Shown one piece after another: positions 8,663-17,834 of a stretch of 64,000 nucleotides of DNA (positions are counted from its first letter, which is position 1; the number at the start of each line of letters is the position of its first letter). The notes under the pieces were generated by a model. That model saw only the letters and a program-made list of their open reading frames with translations. It did not search any database and was not told the origin of the DNA. The position numbers were made by a program, and so were the translations under genes. Location: NCBI GenBank assembly GCA_030524205.1, contig JAUNGZ010000001.1, positions 1 through 64,000 on the forward strand, in the 5' to 3' direction. This DNA is from Eubacteriales bacterium (GTDB taxonomy: Bacteria > Bacillota > Clostridia > Oscillospirales > Butyricicoccaceae).

Positions 8663-9478
8663 ATGACTGATGTAGTAGTTGAGAAAAAGGGCCATGTAGC
8701 GGTCATCCGGATCGAGCACATGCAGGCCATGAACGCGCTGTCCACGGACATGTACGCCCAGCTTGAGGAAGCGTTTAACGAAGTGGCCAAGATGGACGAC
8801 GCTTACTGTGTCGTGCTGACCGGTTCGTCCACCGTCAACAAGAAGGGCAAGACCGTCAACTCCTTTGTTGCCGGCGCCGATATCGCGCAGATGTCCACCA
8901 TGACCGTTGAGGAAGGCAAGTTCTTCGGCAACGATTCCAACCGCGTCTGCTGGATGATCGAGAATTTCAAGCGTCCGGTCATCGCCGCGATCAACGGCTT
9001 CTGCCTTGGCGGCGGCTGCGAGCTGGCCATGTCGTGCGACATCCGCCTTGCGTCCGATAACGCCGTTTTCGGCCAGCCCGAGGTCGGTCTGGGCATCACC
9101 CCGGGCTGCGGCGGCACGCAGCGTCTTGCCCGCATCGTCGGTCTGGGCAAAGCCAAGGAAATGCTCTATACCGCGCGCGGCAACTACTCCGCACAGGACG
9201 CGCTCGACATGGGTCTGGTCAACTACGTCTATCCGCTCGATCAGTTGATGGATGAAGCGATGAAGCTCGCCGAAGAGATCGCCGCGCAGGCGCCGGTTGC
9301 CGTTGCACTGTGCAAGGAAGCCGTCAACGTCGGCATGCAGACCGATCTGAACTCCGCGCTCAAGTTTGAGGGCAACGTTTTCGGCCAGTGCTTCGCCACC
9401 GAGGATCAGAAGTACGGCATGGCCTATTTCCTCGATAAAAACCGCGACAAGCCTGCCAAGGAGTTCAAGAATAAGTAA
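8663..9478 (+). CDS. crt: 3-hydroxybutyryl-CoA dehydratase / crotonase
   Basis: 271 residues, enoyl-CoA hydratase superfamily. It dehydrates 3-hydroxybutyryl-CoA to crotonyl-CoA. The oxyanion-hole segment SFVAGADIAQM and the GGGCELAMSCDIRLAS block are intact, and PEVGLGITPGCGGTQRL carries the second catalytic Glu region. It lies between thiolase and 3-hydroxybutyryl-CoA dehydrogenase, the usual butyrate set. Crotonyl-CoA is also the product of abfD, so both routes in this window meet here. The reductase (bcd/etfAB) is not in the window. Confidence 0.94.
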   Translation: MTDVVVEKKGHVAVIRIEHMQAMNALSTDMYAQLEEAFNEVAKMDDAYCVVLTGSSTVNKKGKTVNSFVAGADIAQMSTMTVEEGKFFGNDSNRVCWMIENFKRPVIAAINGFCLGGGCELAMSCDIRLASDNAVFGQPEVGLGITPGCGGTQRLARIVGLGKAKEMLYTARGNYSAQDALDMGLVNYVYPLDQLMDEAMKLAEEIAAQAPVAVALCKEAVNVGMQTDLNSALKFEGNVFGQCFATEDQKYGMAYFLDKNRDKPAKEFKNK

Positions 9479-9521
9479 ACCATCCATCCTGTGCAATGAG
9501 TGAGAGAGAGGTTATATTATC

Positions 9522-10394
9522 ATGAAAGTTTGTGTATTCGGCGCCGGCAATATGGGTGCGCGCATTGCGGAAGTATTCCTGACCAACGGTCACGACGTGA
9601 CGATGCTCGACATCAAGCCGGAGTTCTGCGAGCGCGGCGTCAAGACGATCACCAACGATCTGTCGTTTTTGGTCAAAAAGGAAAAGATGACTGAGGAAAA
9701 GAAGAACGAGCTGCTCGCATCCCTCAAGACCTCGGTCGACCGCAAGGCCGCTGCCGACGCTGATTTTGTCATGGAAGTCATCCTCGAGCGCATGGATCTG
9801 AAAAAGGAGCTGCTGCAGGAGCTGGACACGATCTGTCCCGCGCACACGATCTTTGCCTCCAACACCTCGGCCCTCTCGCCCACCGAGATGGCGGCCTGCA
9901 TCCCGAACCGCTCCGATAAGGTCATCGGCTGCCACTTCTTTAATCCCGCTCAGATCATGAAGCTGGTCGAGGTTACCCGTGCCATCCAGACCTCTGACGA
10001 GACCTTTAAGGCCGCTTACGACCTGATGGCCTCTCTGGGCAAAACGCCGGTCGCCGTGCAGGAAGGCCCCGGCTTTGTCGTCAACCGCATCCTGATCCCG
10101 ATGATGAACGAAGCAATGGGTATCGTTGCCGACGGCATCGCGTCCCCCGCCGATGTCGACGTTGCCATGCAGCTTGGCGCCGGCATGAAATCCGGCCCGC
10201 TGCATACCGCCGATCTGGTTGGGCACGACGTCAACCTCGCGATCATGGAAACCCTGTACCGCGAGACCGGCGACCCGAAGTACCGTCCGCATCCGCTGAT
10301 GCGCAAGATGGTGCGCGCGGGCTGGCTGGGCGTCAAGACCGGCAAGGGCTTCTTTGAATACGACGAGTTCGGCAAGGAAATCGTCAAGGAATAA
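9522..10394 (+). CDS. hbd: 3-hydroxybutyryl-CoA dehydrogenase
   Basis: 290 residues. It reduces acetoacetyl-CoA to 3-hydroxybutyryl-CoA. The Rossmann motif is at the N-terminus (VCVFGAGNMGARIAE), the catalytic histidine in IGCHFFNPAQIMKLVEV, and the C-terminal domain has GPGFVVNRILIPMMNEA and a normal end GWLGVKTGKGFFEY. It is the last gene of the thlA-crt-hbd set and is followed by a strong terminator. AGAGAGGT lies before the ATG. Confidence 0.96.
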   Translation: MKVCVFGAGNMGARIAEVFLTNGHDVTMLDIKPEFCERGVKTITNDLSFLVKKEKMTEEKKNELLASLKTSVDRKAAADADFVMEVILERMDLKKELLQELDTICPAHTIFASNTSALSPTEMAACIPNRSDKVIGCHFFNPAQIMKLVEVTRAIQTSDETFKAAYDLMASLGKTPVAVQEGPGFVVNRILIPMMNEAMGIVADGIASPADVDVAMQLGAGMKSGPLHTADLVGHDVNLAIMETLYRETGDPKYRPHPLMRKMVRAGWLGVKTGKGFFEYDEFGKEIVKE

Positions 10395-10409
10395 CACAAA
10401 CGATCTGAT

Positions 10410-10443
10410 AAAAGGGGCTGTGCGTACGCACAGCCCCTTTTTT
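10410..10443 (+). terminator. Terminator of thlA-crt-hbd
   Basis: AAAAGGGGCTGTGC gtac GCACAGCCCCTTTTTT, a perfect stem with a T tract 16 bp after hbd. Confidence 0.93.
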
Positions 10444-10553
10444 GATCCCCTGCATTTATCCCAGCTTTTGCACAATTTTTATTGCAGTGAATTGGAAATT
10501 CCAACAAAATTTTTGTCGATCTATGGTATTTATAATGGGAACGCGATATAATG

Positions 10554-11081
10554 TTATGCATATGGAAAATAGAGCCGCACCATGGCCGCTGACACGGCAA
10601 ACGCCGTCAGATCGGCGCAAAGTGCCGCGAATACGGCATAACGCAGGCGGCTCAGCCCTAAATGGCCGCTGTACACGCTTATTGTGTACAGGCTGGTTTC
10701 TGATGCGCCAAGCATAACCGCGGCCACACGGCCCGCGTAACTGTCGGGTCCGCAGCGCTGCATAATCTCGCTGCCCAGCGCTAGCCCCCCTCCGCCGCTG
10801 ATCGGTTTCAGCAGAACCAGCGCCGCGCATTCCCTCGGAATGCCGAACAAATTGAACAGCGGCGCAAGCGCCGCTGCCGCTAAGTCGATCGCACCGGACG
10901 CTCGCAGCATGTAAACCACCGTCAGCATACCGACCATTGTCGGCAGAATGCCGATTGCTGTTTTTAGGCCGCTTTTTGCGCCTTTTAAGAATGTTGGGAA
11001 CACATCCACGCCTTTATACAATGCGTATATGCCCACTCCGGCGAGCAAAAGCGGGATAAACGCGCCTTGTATTGCCAGCAT
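10554..11081 (-). CDS. spmB: Spore maturation protein B
   Basis: 175 residues, polytopic membrane protein of the nucleoside-recognition (Gate) fold. LKTAIGILPTMVGMLTVVYMLR and the glycine-rich LKPISGGGGLALGSEIMQ are hallmarks of SpmB, which helps dehydrate the spore core in Bacillus. It is transcribed after spmA but separated from it by 136 bp, whereas the two genes are often nearly adjacent. No separate gene was found in that gap. Confidence 0.92.
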   Translation of the reverse strand: MLAIQGAFIPLLLAGVGIYALYKGVDVFPTFLKGAKSGLKTAIGILPTMVGMLTVVYMLRASGAIDLAAAALAPLFNLFGIPRECAALVLLKPISGGGGLALGSEIMQRCGPDSYAGRVAAVMLGASETSLYTISVYSGHLGLSRLRYAVFAALCADLTAFAVSAAMVRLYFPYA

Positions 11082-11217
11082 TGCCGGACTCCTCTCGCGA
11101 TAATTTGACGGTATATTTAAAATTTAGAAAATATTTTTGGTAATAACAGGTAATTCGACATATTTTGTGCTTTGCATATGCAATAATACAAATTGTAATC
11201 CGAGCACACATTTCCCC

Positions 11218-11802
11218 TCATTTTTCATCAGGAAACAGGGGGCGTAACAAACGCCCGCTTAAGAGAACAACCACAACGGACGCCACCGACGCACCCCAAA
11301 CCGAGGGCATAATGTCGAACGGCGTCTGAGAGCCGCAGGCGGCGCGCACCGCAGCTACTGTGGATGGAATGAGCTGGATAGATGCTGTGTTCAGAGTGAT
11401 GAGTGTCAGCACCGTATCCGGTGAACCGCGGCGGCCTTCCAGCGTATACAGCCGGTCGACCGCCCGCAAGCCAAGCGGCGTAGCCGCGTTGGAAATGCCC
11501 AGCAGGTTCGCCGTAACGTTTGCGCTGACCGTTTCCATCGCTTCCCTATCGCTCGCCGCCTTTCCAAACAACGGACGGAGCAGCGGCATCAGCGCGCGGG
11601 AAAGTTTTTCCGCCAGTCCCGACGCGCGGATCAGTTCCATGATCCCGCTCCAAAAGCACATTAAGCCCGTGATGCTGACCGCCAGCGAAACCGCTTCCGC
11701 AGCGCCCGTGCCTACCGCGGCGGTGACCGCGTCAAGCCGTCCGGTCACTGCGCCGCAGATCAGCGCGATCGCTAAAAAGGCAACCCAAACCACAGAAAGC
11801 AC
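11218..11802 (-). CDS. spmA: Spore maturation protein A
   Basis: 194 residues with several membrane segments. SITGLMCFWSGIMELI and ANLLGISNAATPLGLRA are characteristic of SpmA, the partner of SpmB in spore-core dehydration and heat resistance. It is predicted to start with GTG, preceded by a G-rich site (GGGGGG). It is divergent from the AbrB-family gene. The pair supports that the organism sporulates. Confidence 0.92.
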   Translation of the reverse strand: MLSVVWVAFLAIALICGAVTGRLDAVTAAVGTGAAEAVSLAVSITGLMCFWSGIMELIRASGLAEKLSRALMPLLRPLFGKAASDREAMETVSANVTANLLGISNAATPLGLRAVDRLYTLEGRRGSPDTVLTLITLNTASIQLIPSTVAAVRAACGSQTPFDIMPSVWGASVASVVVVLLSGRLLRPLFPDEK

Positions 11803-11897
11803 GGCAATCCCCCTATTTTATCGACACTCAATCCCTGTGGGGATTTTGTGATAGGATTGAAGTAAACAGAAAAAAGGAATGAAGGAGTGTTTATTAC

Positions 11898-12140
11898 ATG
11901 AAATCTACCGGTATTGTCCGCAAAGTTGATGAACTCGGCCGCATCGTGCTGCCAATTGAGCTGCGCAGAACATTAGACATCGAAGTAAAAGACGCGCTCG
12001 AAATTTACGTCGACGGCAGCCAGATTGTACTTAAAAAATACGAACCTGCTTGTGTCTTTTGCGGCAACGCGAAGGATGTCGTTCATTTCAAAGGCAAAAA
12101 TGTCTGCCGCAGCTGTGCTCAGGAGCTCGGACTGCTGTAA
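11898..12140 (+). CDS. AbrB/SpoVT-family transcriptional regulator with Cys4 tail
   Basis: 80 residues. The N-terminus is a swapped-hairpin DNA-binding domain (GIVRKVDELGRIVLPIELR), as in AbrB, Abh and SpoVT. The C-terminus carries CVFCGNAKD...VCRSCAQEL, two CXXC pairs that could bind zinc; this tail is common in clostridial AbrB-like proteins. GAAGGAG lies before the ATG. Neighbouring spmAB and spoIIID suggest a stationary-phase or sporulation role, but the target genes are unknown. Confidence 0.88.
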   Translation: MKSTGIVRKVDELGRIVLPIELRRTLDIEVKDALEIYVDGSQIVLKKYEPACVFCGNAKDVVHFKGKNVCRSCAQELGLL

Positions 12141-12186
12141 ACACATTCGCTCTCTTATCGGCCGCCCTTTATGGGAGGCCGATTTT

Positions 12187-12462
12187 TTACGGGCGCGGCG
12201 TCCGCCCGTTCCCCGCTTTTGTGCGGTATTTTTCCCGGGTCGCCATGCCGCCCCTGATATGCCGCTCATTCTTATTGGTGCGCAGCACTTGCTGAACCCG
12301 CTCATACAGTACCGCGTTCAGCTTTTTCAACCGGGTCGTAATGTCCTTATGTACGGTCGATTTCGATATGCCGAACCGCGCCGCGGTTTGGCGCACCGTC
12401 GCCTTTTCGTCGACCATATATTGCGCGAGCCGGATCGCTCGCTCCTCGGGTAAGCCTTTCAC
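12187..12462 (-). CDS. spoIIID: Mother-cell sporulation regulator SpoIIID
   Basis: 91 residues. The helix-turn-helix VRQTAARFGISKSTVHKDI and the C-terminal RHIRGGMATREKYR match SpoIIID, the small DNA-binding protein that modulates SigE- and SigK-dependent genes in the mother cell. It is predicted to start with GTG after a G-rich ribosome site. The tail after KYRTKAG is a little longer than in Bacillus. Presence of this gene is relevant to the interrupted cotJC further on, a mother-cell coat gene. Confidence 0.94.
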   Translation of the reverse strand: MKGLPEERAIRLAQYMVDEKATVRQTAARFGISKSTVHKDITTRLKKLNAVLYERVQQVLRTNKNERHIRGGMATREKYRTKAGNGRTPRP

Positions 12463-12611
12463 CGTCGTCCCCCCCTGCCTGTTGACGCTTTTATTACTAC
12501 AAATCTATGCGTCAGCAAACCCGGCTAGAACACGGACTTTGTCGTTTTTTCTGTAACCAAAATCACAATAATGACTTGATATTCTTTTTTGTGCTAAAAA
12601 AAAGCGCCGCC

Positions 12612-13187
12612 TTATTTCAGCAGCGCGTTAATCCCTTTTGTATGGTATTCAACCAGCCGGTTCAGATTGGTGCGCACGTCGCGCGGCCGCACACGGTTCT
12701 TGATGATCTGCACCGCGCCGTCAAGCAGGTTGCGCGCCATGATCTGCGCCAGCAGCTCACAGTTGTCCTCGTCCGACAGCAGCGGCGCCATCTTGAGCGC
12801 GAACATGTCGATCAGGCTGGTTCGCAGCCCCTCGTACCGCGTGCCCTGCGCCTGCTCCATAATAAGAAGCAAGCCGTATTTCTGCGCCAGCAGCAGCGAA
12901 ATAACCTCCTCGGTCAGCAGCACTTGATACTCCCGCGCGCCGGTATGCAGATCAAACCGTTTGTCCCGAAAACGCAGGATCAGGCTTTTCAGACCCTCCG
13001 CCGCCCCGTCGGTCAGTTCGTAGAACAATTCCTCCTTGCTTTTAAAATAATGATAGAGGTTGCTCTTGCTGATATTCACCTTATCCGCTATCATTTGCAG
13101 CGAAGTGCGGGCATAGCCTTTCTGTAAAAACAAATGCTCCGCTTCCAGCATGATTTTGTGCCGCAATTCATCCTTTAATACCTGCAT
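12612..13187 (-). CDS. TetR-family transcriptional regulator
   Basis: 191 residues. The N-terminal HTH is clear (MLEAEHLFLQKGYARTSLQM followed by ADKVNISKSNLYHYFKSKEELF). The C-terminal ligand domain is not assignable. The ATG at 13187 is preferred to the GTG at 13199 because GGTGG lies eight bases before it. A sigma-A promoter precedes it. The adjacent, separately transcribed membrane protein offers no clear target. Confidence 0.88.
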   Translation of the reverse strand: MQVLKDELRHKIMLEAEHLFLQKGYARTSLQMIADKVNISKSNLYHYFKSKEELFYELTDGAAEGLKSLILRFRDKRFDLHTGAREYQVLLTEEVISLLLAQKYGLLLIMEQAQGTRYEGLRTSLIDMFALKMAPLLSDEDNCELLAQIMARNLLDGAVQIIKNRVRPRDVRTNLNRLVEYHTKGINALLK

Positions 13188-13217
13188 AATAAAGACCACC
13201 CGTTCATTTCTACCTTT

Positions 13218-13245
13218 ATTATAGCATTTTGGCTCTTTTTGTCAA
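13218..13245 (-). promoter_or_regulatory. Promoter of the TetR gene
   Basis: On the minus strand TTGACA (13245-13240), 16-bp spacer, TATAAT (13223-13218), about 30 bp before the coding start. Confidence 0.8.
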
Positions 13246-13270
13246 TTATATCCGCTTTATTTCCCCTAAA

Positions 13271-13302
13271 AAAGCGTGCGGGCCGGTTGGCTCGCACGCT
13301 TT
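13271..13302 (-). terminator. Terminator of the membrane-protein gene
   Basis: AAAGCGTGCG and CGCACGCTTT arms; on the minus strand the stem is followed by a T-rich run. It is 28 bp past the stop at 13330. Confidence 0.8.
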
Positions 13303-13329
13303 GCTTTTTCTCTGTTACACAGGAGACGC

Positions 13330-13908
13330 TCATTCTTTATACTCTTTTTTCTGTTCATCCGGATGCTTATGCGTGCTGGATATCTGAAATGCTATTCCAA
13401 TGGCCGCAAGCACAGCGCCCGCCGCAAGCGGCATCCAGTTGCTTTGCTGCACCATGGAAACAGGCACCAGCAGCAGCAACGATTTGGCCGCGGACAGGCC
13501 GCCGCCGATCCCGCTGACCGCGATCATCACCGGGCGGCAGAACTTGACCGCCAGCAGGCCGAGCAGCACGCCTGCCAGCACGCCGACCGCCCAACCGGCC
13601 CATACCGTCTGGATCAGCAGGCGGCAGCAAAGCAGCGCAATTCCCGCCGTAAAGATAAACACGCCCGCCAAATACAGATTATAGGAGATCACTGCCAGCA
13701 CCGCGCCCAGCACAACGCCCGCCAGCACGCCTAAAACCGTGTTCAGCCCGAAATGCGCGCCGACCGCATTGCCGACCGCAAAGCCGACGATGAAGCAAAC
13801 CACCGCGATCGCCGCGCACTGCATCCGATAGCCGAAAAAACAGCTCGCCAGCGAAAGCACAATCATGAGCGCCATCCAAACGCCCGACAAACCATTCAAC
13901 GATTCCAT
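13330..13908 (-). CDS. Polytopic membrane protein (TMEM198/DUF4203-like)
   Basis: 192 residues with about six or seven hydrophobic segments rich in Gly and Ala (for example FIVGFAVGNAVGAHFGLNTV) and a short charged cytoplasmic tail ending in Lys/Glu. The pattern of repeated GxxxG-rich helices resembles TMEM198/DUF4203 membrane proteins, whose function is not established. The ATG at 13908 is chosen because a G-rich ribosome site (AGGGGGG) lies eight bases upstream. It stands alone, with its own terminator. Confidence 0.75.
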   Translation of the reverse strand: MESLNGLSGVWMALMIVLSLASCFFGYRMQCAAIAVVCFIVGFAVGNAVGAHFGLNTVLGVLAGVVLGAVLAVISYNLYLAGVFIFTAGIALLCCRLLIQTVWAGWAVGVLAGVLLGLLAVKFCRPVMIAVSGIGGGLSAAKSLLLLVPVSMVQQSNWMPLAAGAVLAAIGIAFQISSTHKHPDEQKKEYKE

Positions 13909-14003
13909 GCGATTTCCCCCCTTTTTTTCATCATACCTCGGCACGCAGGAAAACGCAAGAAAAACGGGCCGCCGAAGCAGCCCGTTTGTGTGATTTTGTT
14001 CAC

Positions 14004-15158
14004 TTAACCGCCAAATACCTTAATCATAAAGCCCGCAGCGACGGCAGAACCGATAACGCCGGCCACATTCGGCCCCATGGCGTGCATCAGCAGGAAGTTG
14101 GCCGGATTGGCCTTCTGCCCTTCCACCTGCGCCACACGCGCGGCCATCGGAACGGCGGACACGCCCGCCGAGCCGATCAGCGGATTGATTTTGCCGCCGG
14201 ACAGCTTGCACATCACCTTGCCGAAAAGCAGACCGCCCAAGGTGGACAGCATGAACGCCAGCAAGCCGAGCACGATGATCTTAATGGTATCCCACGTCAA
14301 GAAGGTTTCCGCAACCGCTTTGCAGCCGACCGAAAGGCCGAGGAAAATCGTTACGATATTGACCAGCGCGTTCTGCGCGGTGTCGGACAAACGGTCAACC
14401 ACGCCGCACTCGCGGAACAGGTTGCCCAGCATCAGCATGCCGATCAGCGGGGCGGTTTCCGGAATCAGGCCGATGACAATGATCGCCACCGCAACCGGAA
14501 ATACAATTTTTTCCGTTTTGGAAACCGGGCGGAGCTGTTCCATTTTGATCTCGCGCTCTTTCTTGCTGGTCATCAGCCGCATGAGCGGCGGCTGGATCAT
14601 CGGGATCAGCGCCATGTAGGAATAGGCCGCGATCGCGATGGCGGGCAGGAAAGCCGGCGCCAGCTTAGACGCGGTCAGGATGGCCGTCGGGCCGTCCGCG
14701 CCGCCGATCACGCCGATCGCCGCCGCGACCGCTTCCGGAAAGCCGAGCGCGAGCGCGAGCAGGAACGCCGAGAAAATACCAAACTGCGCCGCCGCGCCGA
14801 GCAGCATGGACGACGGGCGCGCGATCAGCGGCCCGAAATCGGTCATCGCGCCGATGCCGAGGAAAATAATGGACGGATAGACCGCATGCTGCACGCCCTG
14901 ATAGAATACCCAGAGCATGCCGGGGCTTGCCGCGTCCGCCGGCGGATTGAGCAGCCCGGTCAGCGGGAAATTGGCCAGCAGAATACCGAACGCGATCGGC
15001 ACGAGCAGCAGCGGCTCAAACTTCCTGCCGATGCCCAGATACAGCAGCACGCACGCAATCAAAATCATGATCACGCACCTCGGGTCGTTCAGCATCGCCG
15101 CAAAGCCCGACTCCGTCAGGATTTTTTGCAGCACGCCGGTGAAAGAAAATTCAGCCAT
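14004..15158 (-). CDS. Sodium-translocating decarboxylase beta subunit (OadB/GcdB type)
   Basis: 384 residues, strongly hydrophobic. The family motifs [17 protein letters not shown] and [15 protein letters not shown] [12 protein letters not shown] are present; the first contains the Asp needed for sodium transport. The subunit decarboxylates carboxybiotin and pumps sodium out. It is the last gene of a four-gene operon (carboxyltransferase, gamma-like subunit, biotin carrier, beta). The set fits oxaloacetate decarboxylase. Confidence 0.93.
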   Translation of the reverse strand: MAEFSFTGVLQKILTESGFAAMLNDPRCVIMILIACVLLYLGIGRKFEPLLLVPIAFGILLANFPLTGLLNPPADAASPGMLWVFYQGVQHAVYPSIIFLGIGAMTDFGPLIARPSSMLLGAAAQFGIFSAFLLALALGFPEAVAAAIGVIGGADGPTAILTASKLAPAFLPAIAIAAYSYMALIPMIQPPLMRLMTSKKEREIKMEQLRPVSKTEKIVFPVAVAIIVIGLIPETAPLIGMLMLGNLFRECGVVDRLSDTAQNALVNIVTIFLGLSVGCKAVAETFLTWDTIKIIVLGLLAFMLSTLGGLLFGKVMCKLSGGKINPLIGSAGVSAVPMAARVAQVEGQKANPANFLLMHAMGPNVAGVIGSAVAAGFMIKVFGG

Positions 15159-15173
15159 CTCTCACGCCCCCTG

Positions 15174-15554
15174 TTACAGCGTGCACAGCACGGAGCCGGT
15201 TTCGACCGCCGCGCCCTTCTGCACACTGACCGCCGAAATCACGCCGTCATGCGGCGCGCAGATTTCATTTTCCATTTTCATCGCTTCCAGAATGAACAGC
15301 ACGTCGCCCGATTTGACCGGCTGTCCGGCCGCGCAGCGCACGTCCAGAATCGTGCCCGGCATGGGCGCTGCAACCGCTTCGCCGCTCGGCGCGGCGGCGG
15401 CAGCCGGAGCGGCCGGAGCGGGCGCGGCAGCAGGAGCGGCTGCGGCGGCTGCGGGCGCGGCGGCAGGAGCGTCTCCCTTGAGCACCGCGGTTGCCTGCCC
15501 CTTTTCTACTTCAACCTCATATTGTTTCCCATTGAGCGTTACCAAGTATTTCAT
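15174..15554 (-). CDS. Biotin carboxyl carrier protein of the decarboxylase
   Basis: 126 residues. The N-terminus ([18 protein letters not shown]) is a biotinyl-like fold, the middle is a flexible Ala/Pro linker (about residues 30-60), and the C-terminal domain carries the biotinylation site EAMKMENEI. It moves CO2 from the carboxyltransferase to the membrane subunit. In many organisms this domain is fused to the alpha subunit; here it is separate. It ends 15 bp before the beta-subunit gene. Confidence 0.95.
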   Translation of the reverse strand: MKYLVTLNGKQYEVEVEKGQATAVLKGDAPAAAPAAAAAAPAAAPAPAAPAAAAAPSGEAVAAPMPGTILDVRCAAGQPVKSGDVLFILEAMKMENEICAPHDGVISAVSVQKGAAVETGSVLCTL

Positions 15555-15569
15555 CGTTCCATTACCCCC

Positions 15570-15905
15570 TTAAAGTGCTTTGATCGAACAGAACACGAGC
15601 TGATCGGGCGTCGTGCCGAGCTGATCGCTGACAATAGCCATGATGCAGGCCGCGGTTAAATCGTTCACGCCGCTCAGCTGGACGGGCGCGGGCGCGGCAG
15701 GCGCCGGTGCGGCGGGCGCCGCGGCCGCGCGGGCCGGCGAAGGCGCGGGAGCCGCTACGGACGCGGCGGCTCGTCCGCCGGTCAGCGCGCCGACCGCTTT
15801 GGAAATGACAACAATCATGCCGGAAAGCACCGCCAGCATGAGAAAGACGATCACAATGCCGGAAAGCGCGATCAGAAAGGATTCGCCAGTTAAATTGCCG
15901 GGCAT
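15570..15905 (-). CDS. OadG-like small membrane subunit of the decarboxylase
   Basis: 111 residues. One N-terminal membrane helix (ESFLIALSGIVIVFLMLAVL) is followed by an Ala/Pro-rich linker and a hydrophilic tail (LSGVNDLTAACIMAIVSDQL). This is the layout of gamma/delta subunits that anchor the soluble subunits to the membrane. It lies 2 bp after the alpha-subunit gene and 15 bp before the biotin carrier gene, so it belongs to the same operon. Confidence 0.85.
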   Translation of the reverse strand: MPGNLTGESFLIALSGIVIVFLMLAVLSGMIVVISKAVGALTGGRAAASVAAPAPSPARAAAAPAAPAPAAPAPVQLSGVNDLTAACIMAIVSDQLGTTPDQLVFCSIKAL

Positions 15906-15907
15906 AC

Positions 15908-17290
15908 TCAGCCGACCTCCTTAATACTGAACTGCACGACGAGCGGCTTTTCGCTGTCGCGCTTGTCGAAATACTGCTCGGTCTGCTGCGGGAAAGCGAT
16001 ATAGGAGAGCACGTCCTCCTCGCTCTGCGCGCGATCGCCGAGATAAGCCTTTGCTTTTTCAAATTCAGGCTCCAGCGTGTCCGCAAAACGGCCGGTAATC
16101 GGCTGTTCGCCGCCGAGCACCTTTTGGGCGAGCTCCGCGTTGACCGGACCGGGCGCTTTGCCGTATTCGCCCTTGATATAGCTTTTGATTTCCTTGCCGA
16201 TATTCTTGTACCGCTCGCCGAGCAGGACGTTGACGGTCGCCTGCACGCCAACCATCTGAGAGAGCGGCGTAACCAGCGGCGGATAGCCCAGATCGGCGCG
16301 CACGCGGGGCGTTTCCTCGAGCACCGCGTCGAGCTTGTCGATCGCGTTCTGCGCCTTGAGCTGCGCCACCAGATTAGACAGCATGCCGCCCGGCACCTGA
16401 TAGACCAGCGCGTCCGTCTTGGTGGACAGCACGTACGGGTCGAACACGCCCGAGGCCGAGAATTTCTCGGTGACGGGAAGGAAAAAGTCGTTTACCTTTT
16501 TCAGTTCCTTGACGTTTACGCCGCAGTCGAAGCCCATCTGCGTCAGCGCGTAAACGAGCGACTCGGTCGCGGGCTGGCTGGTGCCGCCCGACAGGCAGGA
16601 GGTCGCGCAGTCGATGCCCGCAGCGCCCGCTTCCGCAGCCTTGAGATAGGTCATGTAGCCGAGGCCGGTGGTCGCGTGCGTGTGCACGTAAATCGGGAGC
16701 TTGATGTTTTCCCGCAGCGCCGTGACCAGATCAAAGCATTCCTGCGGCGACATGATACCCGCCATGTCCTTGATGCACAGCGAATTGCAGCCCATGGACT
16801 CGATCTGCCGGCCCAGCTCGACAAACATATCGAGATTGTGAATCGGGCTGAGCGTGTAGCAGATGCAGCCCTGCGCGTGCCCGCCCGCCTTGAGGCATTC
16901 GTCGACCGCCGTTTCGATATTGCGCAGATCGTTGAGCGCGTCGAAAATGCGGATGATGTCCATGCCGTTCTCCACGCTTTTGCGGACGAAGCGGCGGACG
17001 GTGTCGTCCGAATAATGGTGGTAGCCAAGCAGGTTCTGCCCGCGCAGCAGCATTTGCAGCTTGGTGTTCTTCATATGGGACTTGATCTTGCGCAGGCGTT
17101 CCCACGGGTCCTCGCCCAGATAGCGCAGGCACGAATCGAAGGTCGCTCCGCCCCAGCATTCGATCGAATGATAGCCGGCCTTGTCCATTTCGTCCAGCAC
17201 GGCTTCAAAATCGTCATATGGCATACGGGTTGCGATCAGCGACTGCTGCGCGTCTCGCAGCACGGTTTCGGTGATATGCAGTTGTTTCAC
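15908..17290 (-). CDS. oadA: Oxaloacetate decarboxylase alpha / pyruvate carboxylase subunit B carboxyltransferase
   Basis: 460 residues, TIM-barrel carboxyltransferase plus the conserved C-terminal PYC_OADA domain, without a fused biotin domain. Motifs: ITETVLRDAQQSL near the N-terminus (metal-binding Asp), MLLRGQN, CIKDMAG with the carbamylated-type Lys, and the metal histidines in YVHTHATTG. It transfers CO2 from oxaloacetate to biotin. The start is GTG, with AAAGGAGG nine bases upstream. A plausible promoter (TTGCGC, 17 bp, TATGAT) lies near 17367-17396 on the minus strand. Confidence 0.93.
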   Translation of the reverse strand: MKQLHITETVLRDAQQSLIATRMPYDDFEAVLDEMDKAGYHSIECWGGATFDSCLRYLGEDPWERLRKIKSHMKNTKLQMLLRGQNLLGYHHYSDDTVRRFVRKSVENGMDIIRIFDALNDLRNIETAVDECLKAGGHAQGCICYTLSPIHNLDMFVELGRQIESMGCNSLCIKDMAGIMSPQECFDLVTALRENIKLPIYVHTHATTGLGYMTYLKAAEAGAAGIDCATSCLSGGTSQPATESLVYALTQMGFDCGVNVKELKKVNDFFLPVTEKFSASGVFDPYVLSTKTDALVYQVPGGMLSNLVAQLKAQNAIDKLDAVLEETPRVRADLGYPPLVTPLSQMVGVQATVNVLLGERYKNIGKEIKSYIKGEYGKAPGPVNAELAQKVLGGEQPITGRFADTLEPEFEKAKAYLGDRAQSEEDVLSYIAFPQQTEQYFDKRDSEKPLVVQFSIKEVG

Positions 17291-17457
17291 GAATATGCCC
17301 TCCTTTAGCCGTAAAATGGAGATAAAAAGATAAAACTACCCCTACTATCCCATTTTTACTTAATTTTATCATATCACGTTCATAACAGGCGCGCAATGCT
17401 TTTATTTTAACAAACTTTTACACTGCATTTTTGGCTGTTTTTCCATGCCGGTCTTGA

Positions 17458-17486
17458 TTGACAATCTCTGTTGATTGCGGTATCAT
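17458..17486 (+). promoter_or_regulatory. tRNA-Arg promoter
   Basis: TTGACA (17458-17463), 17-bp spacer, TATCAT (17481-17486). The tRNA begins about 72 nt past the predicted start site. Confidence 0.85.
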
Positions 17487-17564
17487 ATGTGATAAGTATG
17501 CGCTGCATTTAGATGGGGCAAACCTGTCGGTTCGCAGGAACTGCGCCCGCGCATCCAAAGACAC

Positions 17565-17641
17565 GCCTCCGTACCTCACCTGGATAGAGGGTCCGCCTCC
17601 TAAGCGGAACGCAGTGAGTTCGAGTCTCGCCGGGGGCGCCA
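17565..17641 (+). tRNA. tRNA-Arg (anticodon CCU)
   Basis: 77 nt with encoded CCA. The acceptor stem GCCTCCG pairs with CGGGGGC (one T-G pair). The D arm is CCTC/GAGG, the anticodon stem TCCGC/GCGGA with loop CTCCTAA, and the T arm GTGAG-TTCGAGT-CTCGC. The loop gives anticodon CCT (CCU in RNA), reading AGG. It is a single gene with its own promoter and terminator. Confidence 0.96.
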
Positions 17642-17647
17642 GATCGG

Positions 17648-17711
17648 AAACACCCTTTTGGGCGCGCCCCTCTTCTGACGGATGGGCTTCGCAGCCCGAC
17701 GGGGTGTTTTT
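17648..17711 (+). terminator. Terminator after tRNA-Arg
   Basis: Outer stem AAACACCC/GGGTGTTT, inner hairpin GGGCT/AGCCC, followed by a T run. Confidence 0.7.
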
Positions 17712-17834
17712 CATTTCCGCAGCAGATGCGGCGGCATGTATATCGCGGCATATCGGGACGGACGGCGCAGGCTGTCCGTCCCTTCTTTATCCGTCGGGCT
17801 TATTGGGCGGATATGCAAATTTTTGAAAAAGGTA

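Noticed and set aside
10490..10502. Palindrome TTGGAAATTCCAA after the hbd terminator
   Set aside because: Short, AT-rich, not at a recognised promoter, and no second copy seen.
13986..15659. 557-codon open frame opposite the decarboxylase genes
   Set aside because: Low-complexity Arg/Gln/His composition, and the opposite strand encodes recognisable OadB and biotin carrier proteins.
17400..17430. Rex-like half-site (TTTGTTAAAAT on the minus strand) upstream of oadA
   Set aside because: The second half TTAACAA is absent, so it is not a convincing operator.
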